From NCBI RefSeq assembly GCF_000428045.1, contig NZ_ATZE01000014.1:77751-141750 (forward strand): a stretch of DNA of 64,000 bases. Direction: 5' to 3'. Source of the DNA: Sedimenticola selenatireducens DSM 17993. Its GTDB lineage: Bacteria > Pseudomonadota > Gammaproteobacteria > Chromatiales > Chromatiaceae. The notes under the pieces are model-generated. The model was not told where the DNA came from. It was given only the letters and a program-made list of their open reading frames with translations, and ran no database searches. Below, one piece after another: positions 29,566 through 38,409 of this stretch (its first letter is position 1; the number at the start of each line of letters is the position of its first letter). The translations under genes were made by a program, and so were the position numbers.

Positions 29566-29922
29566 GTGCCATTACCGCTACGTCTAAGAAACAGTGAGCT
29601 TAGGGGGCTGATTTATGTCGCCCCATCAAAGATTCATGGTAAAGGTGTTTTTGCCAGGCAGGAGTTGTCAAAGGGCGAGTATATAGGTACTTATCACGGC
29701 CCGGTCGCCCGGCGAAATGGTACCTATGTGCTTTGGGTCTATGAGCCGGATGATGATGAGAATGCAATCGGGCGCAGTGGTAAAAATCTTCTGCGCTATC
29801 TTAACCACAAAATACCGGGCAATGCTGAATTTGACGGATTTGATCTATATGCCAGAGTGACAATCAGGCCTGATGAAGAGATCACCTTTGATTATGGAGC
29901 GGAATGGCCTGTATCTGGATGA
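29566..29922 (+). CDS. Small SET-domain protein
   Basis: A 118-residue protein that is almost only a SET domain: GKGVFARQELSKGEYIGTY at the start, the pseudoknot-forming RYLNHKIPGNAEF, and EEITFDYGAEW at the end. SET domains transfer methyl groups from S-adenosylmethionine to lysine, and short bacterial forms occur sporadically. GTG at 29566 is the start, behind GGGGGAAA. It lies between the ArnD-like gene (same strand) and lexA (convergent). The target is unknown; histone-like or ribosomal proteins are the usual guesses for bacterial SET proteins. Confidence 0.82.
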   Translation: MPLPLRLRNSELRGLIYVAPSKIHGKGVFARQELSKGEYIGTYHGPVARRNGTYVLWVYEPDDDENAIGRSGKNLLRYLNHKIPGNAEFDGFDLYARVTIRPDEEITFDYGAEWPVSG

Positions 29923-29940
29923 CAGGAAATAGCGGCTGTT

Positions 29941-30549
29941 TTAGTGATACCGCCTCATTTGACCAACCAGGATGCCTTGTATCTGCACTTGGTCCGGTGC
30001 ATAGGTCATTGGTGACAGGCTTGCATTGGCAGGGTGCAGGATTACGCGATCCGGTTTTTGCTCTATACGTTTGAGAGTCGCATCGCTTCCATCAACTAGG
30101 GCAACGACAATTTCTCCGTTACGCGCATGATCACGCTGTTCAATGATGATCTGATCACCATCCAGAATACCCTCTTCAATCATGGAGTCACCCTTGACCT
30201 GAAGGACATAACAGGGCCGATTGGTATGTAAATAGTCCGGCACCTCGATCGTTTCTTGCTGTTCAACCGCTTCAATGGGGTGGCCTGCAGCAATATAGCC
30301 GAGGAAGGGCAGTCCCTGGGCTTCATCCTGACTCTGGCCGCTAAGTCGTATACCCCGCCGGCGATTATTCATGGGTTCAATCAATCCGGCATCAATCAGT
30401 GCCTGGATCTGTTTATGCAACGAACCTTTAGAACTGAGTCCAAGCGCATTGCATAGTTCGTCCAGCGTTGGGGGATGGGGAAACTTATCCAGATTGGCTT
30501 GCAGGTAGTCATATATTTCCTGCTGTCTGCGTGTCAGATGATCAATCAT
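29941..30549 (-). CDS. lexA: LexA repressor with alpha-type recognition helix
   Basis: A 202-residue SOS repressor. The N-terminal winged helix (1-70) starts MIDHLTRRQQEIYDYLQ. The cleavage site Ala-Gly is in YIAAGHPIEA, the catalytic serine in VKGDSMIEEG and the catalytic lysine in the ATLKR segment. The recognition helix region SSKGSLHKQIQALIDAG resembles alphaproteobacterial LexA (SKSGIHRLITAL type) more than E. coli LexA (SPNAAEEHLKAL). This fits the GTTC-N7-GTTC operators found in its own promoter. It is transcribed alone toward the SET gene. Confidence 0.93.
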   Translation of the reverse strand: MIDHLTRRQQEIYDYLQANLDKFPHPPTLDELCNALGLSSKGSLHKQIQALIDAGLIEPMNNRRRGIRLSGQSQDEAQGLPFLGYIAAGHPIEAVEQQETIEVPDYLHTNRPCYVLQVKGDSMIEEGILDGDQIIIEQRDHARNGEIVVALVDGSDATLKRIEQKPDRVILHPANASLSPMTYAPDQVQIQGILVGQMRRYH

Positions 30550-30561
30550 ACAAGGCTCCCT

Positions 30562-30607
30562 GTTCTATTGTTGTTCTATTATAGCCAAAAGAGAACAAAT
30601 GGGAAAC
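30562..30607 (-). promoter_or_regulatory. lexA promoter with autoregulatory GTTC-N7-GTTC operators
   Basis: Downstream operator: GTTC-N7-GTTC at 30562-30576, part of an 11-base direct repeat of GTTCTATT. Upstream operator: GAAC-N7-AAAC at 30593-30607, one mismatch from ideal. On the minus strand the -10 TATAAT (30584-30579) lies between the two, so bound LexA would cover the promoter. The lexA ATG starts 13 bases after the downstream operator. E. coli-type CTGT-N8-ACAG boxes are not present here. Confidence 0.75.
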
Positions 30608-30775
30608 AGGTGTCCCGAATTTAGTGGGTCAGTTGATTAATTAATCTGTAATGGTGTGGAACTACCGTGTTGTGTCCCCCATCATGAGCCTGTGTGGCGC
30701 TTTAAATTAGAATCCACTCGATTGATGGGGGAGGCAACATTAAGAGAGATCAGGGGGGACCTGTTCGATAGTATG

Positions 30776-31234
30776 CTAATGATGGGACGCCACTTTTAAT
30801 CGACCGGCGGGGCGTTTTTTATCAGTGGTAATCCCGGCATGGAGGTAATCTATCTGTATGCCTGATCTCCGGCGATCCTGTTTGCGTTTTTCACTGATGT
30901 CACGGGAGATCTGTTCGAGCGAAGTTCGTCTTCTGTCCCGTTTCGTTGACCGCCGGAAGAATTTCCTGACTTCAACTTTTTTGGTTTTGAATATCTCACC
31001 GTTAAGTCTGTTTATCAGGCTAAGGGCCGCAGAAGGGGGGTCAACATGGACGATACCGTGATACTCAACCTGTTTGGTTTTGGGATTGTCAATGCGGCAG
31101 ATATCACAATGACCAAGCGTACCTATAGGTGAAAATTGCAGCAGATACCATTTTGGTCTTAATGCTTCGGAAACGAACTGCATGAGGTCAAGCCGGGTAG
31201 TTGAGTTCGGCAACCTTCGAATGAAAATCTCCAT
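30776..31234 (-). CDS. RRM-type RNA-binding protein
   Basis: A 152-residue protein. Residues 1-90 form an RNA recognition motif-like domain: MEIFIRRLPNSTTRLDLMQFV as the first strand and helix, and GIVHVDPPSAALSLINRLNG toward the end. The rest is a very basic tail with many Arg and Lys (FRRSTKRDRRRTS and KRKQDRRRSG). It may act as an RNA chaperone or cold-adaptation factor, but no target is indicated. It is a single gene on the minus strand, 227 bases upstream of lexA, with its own upstream region. Confidence 0.75.
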   Translation of the reverse strand: MEIFIRRLPNSTTRLDLMQFVSEALRPKWYLLQFSPIGTLGHCDICRIDNPKTKQVEYHGIVHVDPPSAALSLINRLNGEIFKTKKVEVRKFFRRSTKRDRRRTSLEQISRDISEKRKQDRRRSGIQIDYLHAGITTDKKRPAGRLKVASHH

Positions 31235-31432
31235 GTTTCAATCCCTGTGCAGGCTATTTCAAGAATAATCCAAGTAGTTGGACATTGTTTCGTTCGAATA
31301 GATCCGGTTCCGAAATCTGCTGGAAATATCGCGCATTTGCTCAGATGGTTAGTCGAAATATAGCACCATTGACAAGTGTATTCTTAGAAAAGTGAATAAT
31401 TAGGAAAAATATGCAGGTTAATTGAGGTGTGT

Positions 31433-31463
31433 GCCGGCGACCGTTCTTGACACGGCCGCCGGC
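31433..31463 (-). terminator. Possible terminator hairpin after hppA
   Basis: GCCGGCG and CGCCGGC pair over a 17-base loop, 47 bases after the hppA stop. There is no T tract in the direction of transcription, so function is uncertain. Confidence 0.3.
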
Positions 31464-31509
31464 GCTTTGGGATCAGGTTGAAAGGCACCAGATCCGAAGG
31501 TGTGCCAGA

Positions 31510-33516
31510 TTAGCTGAGAAGTGGGGCAATGACGAGGCTGACAATGGCCATCACGTTAATCAGAATATTCATCGATGGACCCGAGGTGTCCTTAAAGGGA
31601 TCACCGACAGTGTCACCGACTACCGCTGCCTTATGCACATCCGAGCCTTTGCCACCAAAATTGCCTTTTTCAATGTGCTTTTTGGCGTTATCCCAGGCGC
31701 CGCCGGCATTGGCCATCATTAATGCCAACAGAACACAGGCAAGCAACGCGCCACCGAGCATGCCCCCGAGCGCTTCGGCACCCAGAATGAAACCGATGAC
31801 CATCGGTGCCGAAACGGCGATGACACCTGGAAGGATCATCTTCTTTAAAGCTGCAGTTGTCGCAATATCCACGCAGCGTGCGCTGTCGGGATCAGCAGTG
31901 CCTTCCATCAATCCCGGTATTTCGCGGAACTGGCGACGGATCTCCTTGATCATGTCGAAGGCGGCGTCACCCACGGCCGTCATGGTAATAGCGGCAATCA
32001 GAAATGGCAGAATACCACCAATGAACAGGCCGATAAGCACATCAGGATTGCTCAAGTTGAGGCTGAAGCCGGGGATGTTGGCGGAAACTGTTTCCACATA
32101 GGCGGTAATAATGGCCAGTGCGGCCAGTGCGGCCGCGCCGATGGCGAAGCCTTTACCAATTGCCGCGGTGGTATTACCCAGTTCATCCAGCGAGTCGGTA
32201 ATTGCACGGGTTTCCGGCCCCAGTCCACCCATCTCGGCAATTCCGCCCGCGTTATCGGCGACTGGCCCATAGGCATCGATCGCCATGGTGATGCCCACTG
32301 TGGCAAGCATGCCAACGGCCGCGATACCCACACCATAAAGACCGACCAGGGAGCTTGATGCGAAGATTATGGCGCAGATGGTCAGGATTGGAATAACCAC
32401 GGACTGCATACCGATTGCCAGTCCTGCGATCATCACGGTCGCCGGGCCTGTCTCACCGGCTTTGGCAATCTGTATGATAGGTTTGCCGGCGGTATAGTAT
32501 TCGGTAACCAGACCGATGATTATCCCACCGACCGCACCGGACAGCACAGCTCCCCAGATGGCGGCTGAAACACCGATCATCTTAATCAGCGCCAGCGAGG
32601 CGATGATGAACAGTATGGTTGCACCAATGGTACCGATGCGCAGGGCAACTTCAGGACTTTTTGCAGAGTATTTGCGCACCAGCAGAATACCCCCAATGGA
32701 ACAGATGAGACCCAGAGAAGCGAGAGCCAGGGGCAGGAACATCAGGTCCGCCTGCTTGCCGAGTGGGTCGAGGACGTCCACCGTCATGGTGGATGCGATT
32801 GCGATGGTCGCAATCATGGCGCCGCAATAGGATTCGAAGATATCGGATCCCATGCCGGCCACATCGCCGACATTGTCGCCGACATTGTCGGCAATAACAC
32901 CGGGATTACGTGGATCATCCTCGGGAATGCCCGCCTCGATCTTACCAACCAGGTCGGCGCCCACATCGGCTGACTTGGTAAATATACCACCGCCAACACG
33001 GGAGAAGAGGGCCACGGTAGAGGCACCCATGCCGAAACCGTGTATGGCATGAGCGGTTTCCGGGTCTCCGCCGAAGAAGAGATAAAGCGTGCCGAGTCCA
33101 AGCAGACCCAGAGATGCGACCGACAGGCCCATGATAGAGCCGCCGAAGAAGGCAATGGAGAGGGCCTCGGATGCGCCTTTTTCATGAGCCGCCGTGGTGG
33201 TTCTCACGTTCGCCTGGGTGGCCGAAAACATCCCGATATAGCCAGCCAGCGCAGAGGCGCTGGCGCCCACGACAAAGGCAAAGGCGGTTTTAACCCCGAG
33301 CATGAATAGCAGCAACACAACCAGAATGGCTGAAAATGTCCCCAGCATTTTGTATTCGCGCCGCATGAAGACCATGGCGCCTTCATGTATCGCTTCTGCT
33401 ATTTTGGTGACTTTTTCGTTGCCGGTCTCATACTGCATGACCAGTTTGTAGATCTTAAAGGCCACGATTAGGCCCAGGACCCCCAGTAATGGTGGTAATA
33501 AGTTACTTAAACTCAT
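31510..33516 (-). CDS. hppA: Membrane-bound ion-translocating pyrophosphatase, K+-dependent type
   Basis: A 668-residue integral membrane protein with about 16 helices. Signature motifs: the pyrophosphate-binding [11 protein letters not shown], the adjacent [22 protein letters not shown], and the C-terminal [20 protein letters not shown]. It couples hydrolysis of pyrophosphate to H+ (or Na+) pumping across the inner membrane. The sequence [14 protein letters not shown] has Ala where K+-independent enzymes have Lys (GNTTKA), which indicates the K+-dependent class. Whether H+ or Na+ is pumped cannot be decided here. A GAGGGG ribosome site precedes the ATG. It is transcribed alone. Confidence 0.95.
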   Translation of the reverse strand: MSLSNLLPPLLGVLGLIVAFKIYKLVMQYETGNEKVTKIAEAIHEGAMVFMRREYKMLGTFSAILVVLLLFMLGVKTAFAFVVGASASALAGYIGMFSATQANVRTTTAAHEKGASEALSIAFFGGSIMGLSVASLGLLGLGTLYLFFGGDPETAHAIHGFGMGASTVALFSRVGGGIFTKSADVGADLVGKIEAGIPEDDPRNPGVIADNVGDNVGDVAGMGSDIFESYCGAMIATIAIASTMTVDVLDPLGKQADLMFLPLALASLGLICSIGGILLVRKYSAKSPEVALRIGTIGATILFIIASLALIKMIGVSAAIWGAVLSGAVGGIIIGLVTEYYTAGKPIIQIAKAGETGPATVMIAGLAIGMQSVVIPILTICAIIFASSSLVGLYGVGIAAVGMLATVGITMAIDAYGPVADNAGGIAEMGGLGPETRAITDSLDELGNTTAAIGKGFAIGAAALAALAIITAYVETVSANIPGFSLNLSNPDVLIGLFIGGILPFLIAAITMTAVGDAAFDMIKEIRRQFREIPGLMEGTADPDSARCVDIATTAALKKMILPGVIAVSAPMVIGFILGAEALGGMLGGALLACVLLALMMANAGGAWDNAKKHIEKGNFGGKGSDVHKAAVVGDTVGDPFKDTSGPSMNILINVMAIVSLVIAPLLS

Positions 33517-33779
33517 TTATCCCCTCGTTTTTTTTATTCAACATAAAAACAATCGTCCGGGTTTAATGGCAATGAACGACATCAACCCCTGATTAAACGA
33601 TCCTGATACAAGACAATTGGAACAACGGAATCACACAGTTTTCGGTGTTGCAAGATAAAATACTCGAATAGCCAGATTAATAAAAGCAATCAGAAGTATA
33701 TCTGAATCCAGTTCCATTGACAGTCCCTGACGGGGTAAAAGTTTGCTGTATGTCAATGAATTACAGTGCTGTCGGGAGG

Positions 33780-33800
33780 GGGAGGAGCCAGGCTCCTCCC
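33780..33800 (-). terminator. Hairpin after bluB
   Basis: GGGAGGAGCC-A-GGCTCCTCCC is a perfect 10-base-pair inverted repeat (effective loop of three bases), 17 bases after the bluB stop. It lacks a T tract but is a likely 3' end of the bluB transcript. The rest of the 300 bases between hppA and bluB holds the hppA upstream region and no gene. Confidence 0.55.
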
Positions 33801-33816
33801 ATTCTGAAGGTCTGGG

Positions 33817-34551
33817 TTAATAGCCGGGTTTTGCCAGTTCCGATAGCAGATTGTGTTCCTGATCCGGATGGCTGTTTTCCCAGTGGTCAAAGTAGACCAG
33901 GTCCTGAAGTGGCAACCGGTCGCGCCAGCCTGCGCTCTTCAACTCTGGTTCAGTAAAGAAATGTTCTACATAGCCCACGCACAGATAGGCGACGGGAGTC
34001 ACTTGTTGTGGCAGATTCAGTAGTTGTTTCAGTTTTGACCGGTCGAAAATGCTGACCCAACCGACACCCACGCCTTCACTTCGCGCGGCAAGCCAGAGAT
34101 TCTGCACGGCACAGACGCTGCTATAGATGTCCATCGCCATGTCATGGGTCCGTCCGATCACCACGGGGCCGGCGCGCTCCCGGTCACATGTGATGACCAG
34201 ATTGATCGGTGATTCCAGAATCCCTTCCAACTTGAGTGTACTGTAGATACGCCTTTTCTCCACTGTCTCAAACATCTCCCCGGCTTCCTGGTTGGCTTCC
34301 AGGAATAACTCGTGAACCCGTTGCTTGATCTCCTGTGAGCGAATCAGCATAAAATTCCATGGTTGCATATAACCGACTGATGGAGCATGGTGTGCCGCTT
34401 TTAGAATCCGTGCCAACACCTCATCTGGAACAGGGTCAGACTTGAATTGTCCCCTGACATCCCGACGAGAGTAGATGGTTTTATACAGGGCGTCGCGCTC
34501 GGCATTGCTGAAAACGATTTCTGGTTGTTTGCTAATTGATTGATTTTCCAT
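33817..34551 (-). CDS. bluB: 5,6-dimethylbenzimidazole synthase BluB
   Basis: About 244 residues, a flavin-destroying nitroreductase-fold enzyme that converts reduced FMN with oxygen to dimethylbenzimidazole, the lower ligand of cobalamin. Diagnostic segments are YSRRDVRGQFKSDPVPDEVL, HHAPSVGYMQPWNFMLI and EGVGVGWVSIFDRS. I start at ATG 34551 (MENQSISK) since a GGGG ribosome site precedes it; the frame extends upstream into the riboswitch. It is the only gene directly under the cobalamin riboswitch, divergent from cobUTCS. It requires oxygen, so this organism makes its own lower ligand aerobically. Confidence 0.94.
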   Translation of the reverse strand: MENQSISKQPEIVFSNAERDALYKTIYSRRDVRGQFKSDPVPDEVLARILKAAHHAPSVGYMQPWNFMLIRSQEIKQRVHELFLEANQEAGEMFETVEKRRIYSTLKLEGILESPINLVITCDRERAGPVVIGRTHDMAMDIYSSVCAVQNLWLAARSEGVGVGWVSIFDRSKLKQLLNLPQQVTPVAYLCVGYVEHFFTEPELKSAGWRDRLPLQDLVYFDHWENSHPDQEHNLLSELAKPGY

Positions 34552-34605
34552 AATATTCCCCTTGGTCGGAAAATCCTGGATACTTGGCCAGGTATCCATC
34601 GTGGT

Positions 34606-34800
34606 GAGGCTTCAGGCCGGTCTTCTGACTTAGGATCGACTTTTACGGGCGCCTTCCCGGACACAATGGCCAGTGGCTGACGGCTGTCTGCGAAAGACAG
34701 GTCTACCGGTAAAATCCCCATTACAGCGTTGGGCACGTAGCGGAATTTCACCGCTTTCCCGATTCTCCCGGCCGTCAGTGGCCGGGCACCTGAAGTTGTG
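34606..34800 (-). promoter_or_regulatory. Cobalamin riboswitch of bluB
   Basis: On the minus strand the leader shows the conserved parts in order: GGTGCC near 34790, the GGTGAAATTCC / CGTGCCC / AACGCTGTAATGGGG core, the B12 box GCCACTG (complement of CAGTGGC near 34675), GGGAAGGCG, and the terminal AAGTCAGAAGACCGGCC. The ATG of bluB follows about 55 bases later. It should switch bluB off when adenosylcobalamin is abundant. Despite lying between bluB and cobU, it faces only bluB. Confidence 0.93.
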
Positions 34801-34896
34801 TTGAGCCTGTAATCTTACAGGTTTTGGTTCGGAAGTTTACCTTCGAATATTTGAACCCCATAATGAGCGCCTTTTGATCTTAATGGTGGCCAAAAC

Positions 34897-35424
34897 GTGA
34901 AACAGTTAATCCTTGGCGGCGCCCGGTCAGGCAAGAGCACGCTGGCGGAACGATTGGCAACAGAGTCCTCCGAGGAGGTGATCTATATCGCCACGGCCAC
35001 ATTGGCACAGAGTGATATCGAGATGGAGCGGCGGATCCGGGCCCACCGTGATCGAAGACCCGATGCCTGGCAACTGATTGAAGAGCCGTTGAATCTTGCC
35101 GAAGCCCTCCGCCAGAATTGTGCAACGGGACGGTTTCTGATTGTGGATTGCCTGACGCTCTGGCTCTCCAATATTTTGCTGGTGGATGAGGGACGGCAGT
35201 TTAACCAGCAGACGACGGCACTGTTATCGGTTCTGCCCGAACTGCGAGGCAACCTGATTCTGGTCAGTAACGAGGTGGGCCTTGGGATTGTACCGTTGGG
35301 GGAGCTATCCCGGCGTTTTCAGGATGAGTCCGGCTGGTTGCATCAGCAGGTGGCCAAGCTGTGCGACAGGGTCATATTAACCGTGGCGGGTCTGCCACTG
35401 ACACTTAAAGGGGATGCGATTTGA
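34897..35424 (+). CDS. cobU: Adenosylcobinamide kinase / adenosylcobinamide-phosphate guanylyltransferase
   Basis: A 175-residue bifunctional enzyme of nucleotide-loop assembly in cobalamin. The P-loop LGGARSGKS is at the start, the guanylylated-histidine region is [19 protein letters not shown], and [10 protein letters not shown] and [11 protein letters not shown] are typical. It starts at GTG and overlaps cobT by 4 bases. First gene of cobUTCS, divergent from bluB. No riboswitch motif is seen on this strand ahead of it. Confidence 0.95.
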   Translation: MKQLILGGARSGKSTLAERLATESSEEVIYIATATLAQSDIEMERRIRAHRDRRPDAWQLIEEPLNLAEALRQNCATGRFLIVDCLTLWLSNILLVDEGRQFNQQTTALLSVLPELRGNLILVSNEVGLGIVPLGELSRRFQDESGWLHQQVAKLCDRVILTVAGLPLTLKGDAI

Positions 35425-36470
35425 CTCCAGACTGGCTGAATGATCCGGTAGTCCAACCGGACCAAACCTTGATCGGAATTGCGACAGAGCGGCAGAAACA
35501 GCTTACCAAGCCGGCCGGCTCATTGGGTGAGCTGGAGGCGTTGGCCATTCGTCTGGCTGCCCTGCAGGGCAGGGAGTTCCCCAGGGTGGATAAGGTGTGG
35601 ATAACGGTTTTTGCCGGGGATCATGGCGTCGCCGCATCAGGGGTTTCCGCCTTTCCCCAAGAGGTGACTGTGCAGATGGTGGCCAATTTTTCCGCTGGTG
35701 GGGCTGCCATCAGTGTATTGTCGGATTCGCTTGGTGCCACACTGGAGGTGGTCGATGTCGGTACAGTGGTCGAACCCGGCAATCTGCCCGGTGTCATCCG
35801 CCACAGGGCCGGAGCGGGAACCGCCAATCTGCACTATCAGGATGCCATGACCCATGAGCAGCTCGCAGTGGCAGTAAATGCCGGTCGCGCCGCTGTCCTC
35901 AGGGCCAGAGAGCAGGGCGCCGATCTGTTTATCGGCGGCGATATGGGGATCGGCAACACCACTGCGGCAGCGGCCCTGGGTTGTGCGCTGCTTCGAGCAG
36001 ATCCTGAGCAGTTGGCGGGGCCCGGGACCGGACTTGATCAGCGCGGTGTGGCGCATAAAGCCGCACTGTTGAGAGAGGCGCTGTCCCGGTACAAGGATCT
36101 TGAGAGTCAGCCATTAGAGGCGCTTCGTTGCCTGGGTGGATTTGAGATTGCCGCCCTTGCCGGCGCTTACCTCAGTTGTGCCCAGTCGGGCATGCCTGTG
36201 CTGATCGATGGCTATATCACCACTGCCGCTGCACTGGTGGCTGTGCAACTACAGCCATCAGTCAGGGAGTGGTTGTTGTTCTCCCACCAGTCGGCCGAGC
36301 CGGGCCATCAGGCCCTGCTGCAGGCACTGGATGCCCGGCCATTGCTTGCTCTGGGCATGCGGCTGGGAGAGGGCAGTGGTGCGGCAACCGCCGTGCCATT
36401 GCTACGGGCAGCCTGCGACCTGCATAACCGCATGGCAACTTTTGCTGATGCCGGCGTGGCAGAGGGCTGA
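35421..36470 (+). CDS. cobT: Nicotinate-nucleotide--dimethylbenzimidazole phosphoribosyltransferase
   Basis: A 349-residue enzyme that activates dimethylbenzimidazole to alpha-ribazole phosphate. Typical segments: [50 protein letters not shown] and the C-terminal [16 protein letters not shown] with the catalytic glutamate. It uses the product of BluB, encoded across the divergent region. It is coupled to cobU by overlap and followed after two bases by cobC. Confidence 0.96.
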   Translation: MTPDWLNDPVVQPDQTLIGIATERQKQLTKPAGSLGELEALAIRLAALQGREFPRVDKVWITVFAGDHGVAASGVSAFPQEVTVQMVANFSAGGAAISVLSDSLGATLEVVDVGTVVEPGNLPGVIRHRAGAGTANLHYQDAMTHEQLAVAVNAGRAAVLRAREQGADLFIGGDMGIGNTTAAAALGCALLRADPEQLAGPGTGLDQRGVAHKAALLREALSRYKDLESQPLEALRCLGGFEIAALAGAYLSCAQSGMPVLIDGYITTAAALVAVQLQPSVREWLLFSHQSAEPGHQALLQALDARPLLALGMRLGEGSGAATAVPLLRAACDLHNRMATFADAGVAEG

Positions 36471-36472
36471 CA

Positions 36473-37093
36473 GTGTCGTTGAGTGACTCCCAGGCCTCCC
36501 ATCCCGTAACCACGATCGATCTGATTCGCCATGGTGAACCAGAAGGCGGTGTGCTGTTTCGCGGCTGGCGTGATGATCCTTTAAGTATCCTGGGATGGCA
36601 GCAGATGCGGAATGCAACTTCTGGACACCCCTCCTGGGATTTAGTGGTCGCCTCGCCGCTAATACGCTGTGCGCAGTTTGCCGGTGAGTTGAGCAGCAGG
36701 GTGGGCATCCCGATGATAATCGATGAGCGTCTTAAAGAGATCGGTTTTGGTGAATGGGAGGGCCGTTCACCAGAGCTCCTGTATCAGGAGTCACCGCAAT
36801 TGGTGAGCGACTTCTGGAGTAATCCTGTTGCGTGCCCTCCGCCCGGTGGTGAGGCGATGGCTCAATTCCAATCCCGGGTGGAATCAGCCTGGCAGGATAT
36901 CCAGTTGGCACATGCGGGACGACACCTGCTGGTTGTTGCCCATGGTGGAGTCAATCGAATGATTATCAGCACCGTGTTGAATATTCCGCTAAGTCATCTG
37001 TTTAGGCTGGAGTTGCCATATGCGGGCATCAGTCGCATCCGCATTGAACAGGGTTGCCCACGACTGGTATTTCATTGTGGATCACTCAGTTAA
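36473..37093 (+). CDS. cobC: Alpha-ribazole phosphatase / histidine phosphatase
   Basis: A 206-residue phosphoglycerate-mutase-like phosphatase. The phosphorylated histidine lies in LIRHGEPEGG, followed by GEWEGRSPE and the second catalytic histidine in VVAHGGVNRM. Between cobT and cobS, it most likely removes the phosphate from alpha-ribazole phosphate (or from cobalamin phosphate). Start is GTG at 36473. The ORF overlaps the extended frame of cobS, but the preferred cobS start lies 65 bases after its stop. Confidence 0.9.
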   Translation: MSLSDSQASHPVTTIDLIRHGEPEGGVLFRGWRDDPLSILGWQQMRNATSGHPSWDLVVASPLIRCAQFAGELSSRVGIPMIIDERLKEIGFGEWEGRSPELLYQESPQLVSDFWSNPVACPPPGGEAMAQFQSRVESAWQDIQLAHAGRHLLVVAHGGVNRMIISTVLNIPLSHLFRLELPYAGISRIRIEQGCPRLVFHCGSLS

Positions 37094-37158
37094 CTGCGCA
37101 GCGGCTGCGTGGTTCATTGAATCCCGTCAATCTTGCTCTCTGGATCCAGCTTGAATTC

Positions 37159-37899
37159 ATGATTAGACCATTTTTCTTCGCACTACAGTTTCTGACGCGA
37201 CTTCCGGTTCCCGCACGGGAACCGATGCTGAGTGAAACAGAGCAGGGGAAGAGCCTGCTCTACTATCCACTGGTGGGTCTGCTCATCGGTCTGATGCTGA
37301 TTGCGACAGGCGCTATGGCGAGCAGCGCAGATCCATTGCTACGCGCTGTTTTGTTGTTGATTGTCTGGGTGGTGGTTACCGGTGGATTGCATATTGACGG
37401 CCTTGCTGACATGGCGGATGCCTGGATAGGTGGGCAGGGTGATGCGGACAGAACCCTGGAAATCATGAAGGATCCCCAATGTGGCCCCAGTGGGGTGGTG
37501 GCCGTGGTATTACTGCTGCTGGCAAAGCTGGCCGCGTTGAACGTCTTGCTCTTGCAGGGCCGTTGGGAAGTGGTGCTACTGATTCCGATGATTGGGCGTC
37601 TCAGTCTTGTTGCCACATTCCTTTATCTGCCCTATATCCGACCTTCAGGGTTGGGTGCCACCCTTGCCGCGCATCTTCCCAGGGCTCAGGCTGAAAGGGT
37701 GTTGCTGGCTTCTGCACTGCTCTGTCTGTTTGTCCTGGGATGGCATGCAGTCGGGATTTTGCTGTTTTGTGCCCTGTTATTTGTTGTCTGCCGACACATG
37801 ATGTTGTCACGTATCGGTGGATTCACAGGAGATAGCGCGGGTGCCATTTGCGAGCTTACCGAGGCGACATCTCTGGTTGCGGCCGCACTGTTATTATGA
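37159..37899 (+). CDS. cobS: Adenosylcobinamide-GDP ribazoletransferase (cobalamin synthase)
   Basis: About 246 residues, an integral membrane protein with six or more helices. The start MIRPFFFALQFLTRLPVP is the usual CobS N-terminus, so I choose ATG 37159, although the frame is open from 37054. The GGLHIDGLADMADAW and DPQCGPSGVVAVVLLLLAK motifs carry the conserved acidic residues of the family. It joins the activated cobinamide and alpha-ribazole in the inner membrane, the last step of the operon's pathway. Confidence 0.94.
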   Translation: MIRPFFFALQFLTRLPVPAREPMLSETEQGKSLLYYPLVGLLIGLMLIATGAMASSADPLLRAVLLLIVWVVVTGGLHIDGLADMADAWIGGQGDADRTLEIMKDPQCGPSGVVAVVLLLLAKLAALNVLLLQGRWEVVLLIPMIGRLSLVATFLYLPYIRPSGLGATLAAHLPRAQAERVLLASALLCLFVLGWHAVGILLFCALLFVVCRHMMLSRIGGFTGDSAGAICELTEATSLVAAALLL

Positions 37900-38409
37900 A
37901 TTTTGTCCAGATTGGATTCTGCCCTTCTACTTGAAAAGTAGTTGGCCAAATCATCCACGCGACGGAAAAGAAGCGGGGGCAGGTAAAACAGTTTTCCGGA
38001 ATAACCCGCTATCCGTTCAGGATTGTCGGAGAAGAAGACGAGTGGAGGCGGTTGGGGTAGTGTTTGTGCCAGGATTCCCTAGACTGCTCTGGATGAATTC
38101 TCCACACCGTAACTTGTCGGAATATTTTACATCTAAGAAGGGCGTGCGGATTATATCGCTTATATTACATAGAGATATACTAATGGCCTAAATGTTGCAA
38201 AGGTGACTTTTATTAATAAAGCAGGATAAAGCTAATACCAATATTTGTGTAGGATGTTGCTTATCTATGCGTAGGATTGATCTCCAAGTCAACGCGTATT
38301 TATGCACAAATATTAAATTATCGGTCAGCATGTTGTGGAAATTAACTCCTAAAGTGAGTATGTGTTGGATCTGGGGACGGTCCGGTCAGGCATATAAAAG
38401 GGCAAGAGT
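37900..38409. other. Intergenic region between cobS and the orphan membrane gene
   Basis: No supported gene. A 124-codon open frame starts inside cobS and has no coding character. The later part is AT-rich and contains the strong sigma-54 promoter at 38184-38199. A 26-codon frame (start near 38331) ends overlapping the next ATG, but I cannot support it as a gene. Confidence 0.5.
38184..38199 (+). promoter_or_regulatory. Strong sigma-54 promoter
   Basis: TGGCCTA-AATG-TTGCA matches the sigma-54 consensus at TGGC and at the whole TTGCA, with GG (38185-38186) and GC (38197-38198) exactly ten bases apart. The predicted start is near 38210, giving a ~200-base leader to the 144-residue membrane protein at 38410. 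The nearest sigma-54 activator gene is prsR, 2.4 kb further on, which makes PrsR the likely regulator (inference). Confidence 0.65.

Noticed and set aside
34401-34751. Open frame of ~116 codons on the minus strand ahead of bluB
   Set aside because: It reads through the conserved cobalamin riboswitch and into bluB in another frame; the RNA motif explains the sequence.
37817-38191. Plus-strand frame of ~124 codons at the end of cobS
   Set aside because: It starts inside cobS in another frame, has no ribosome site and no recognisable or compositionally convincing protein.
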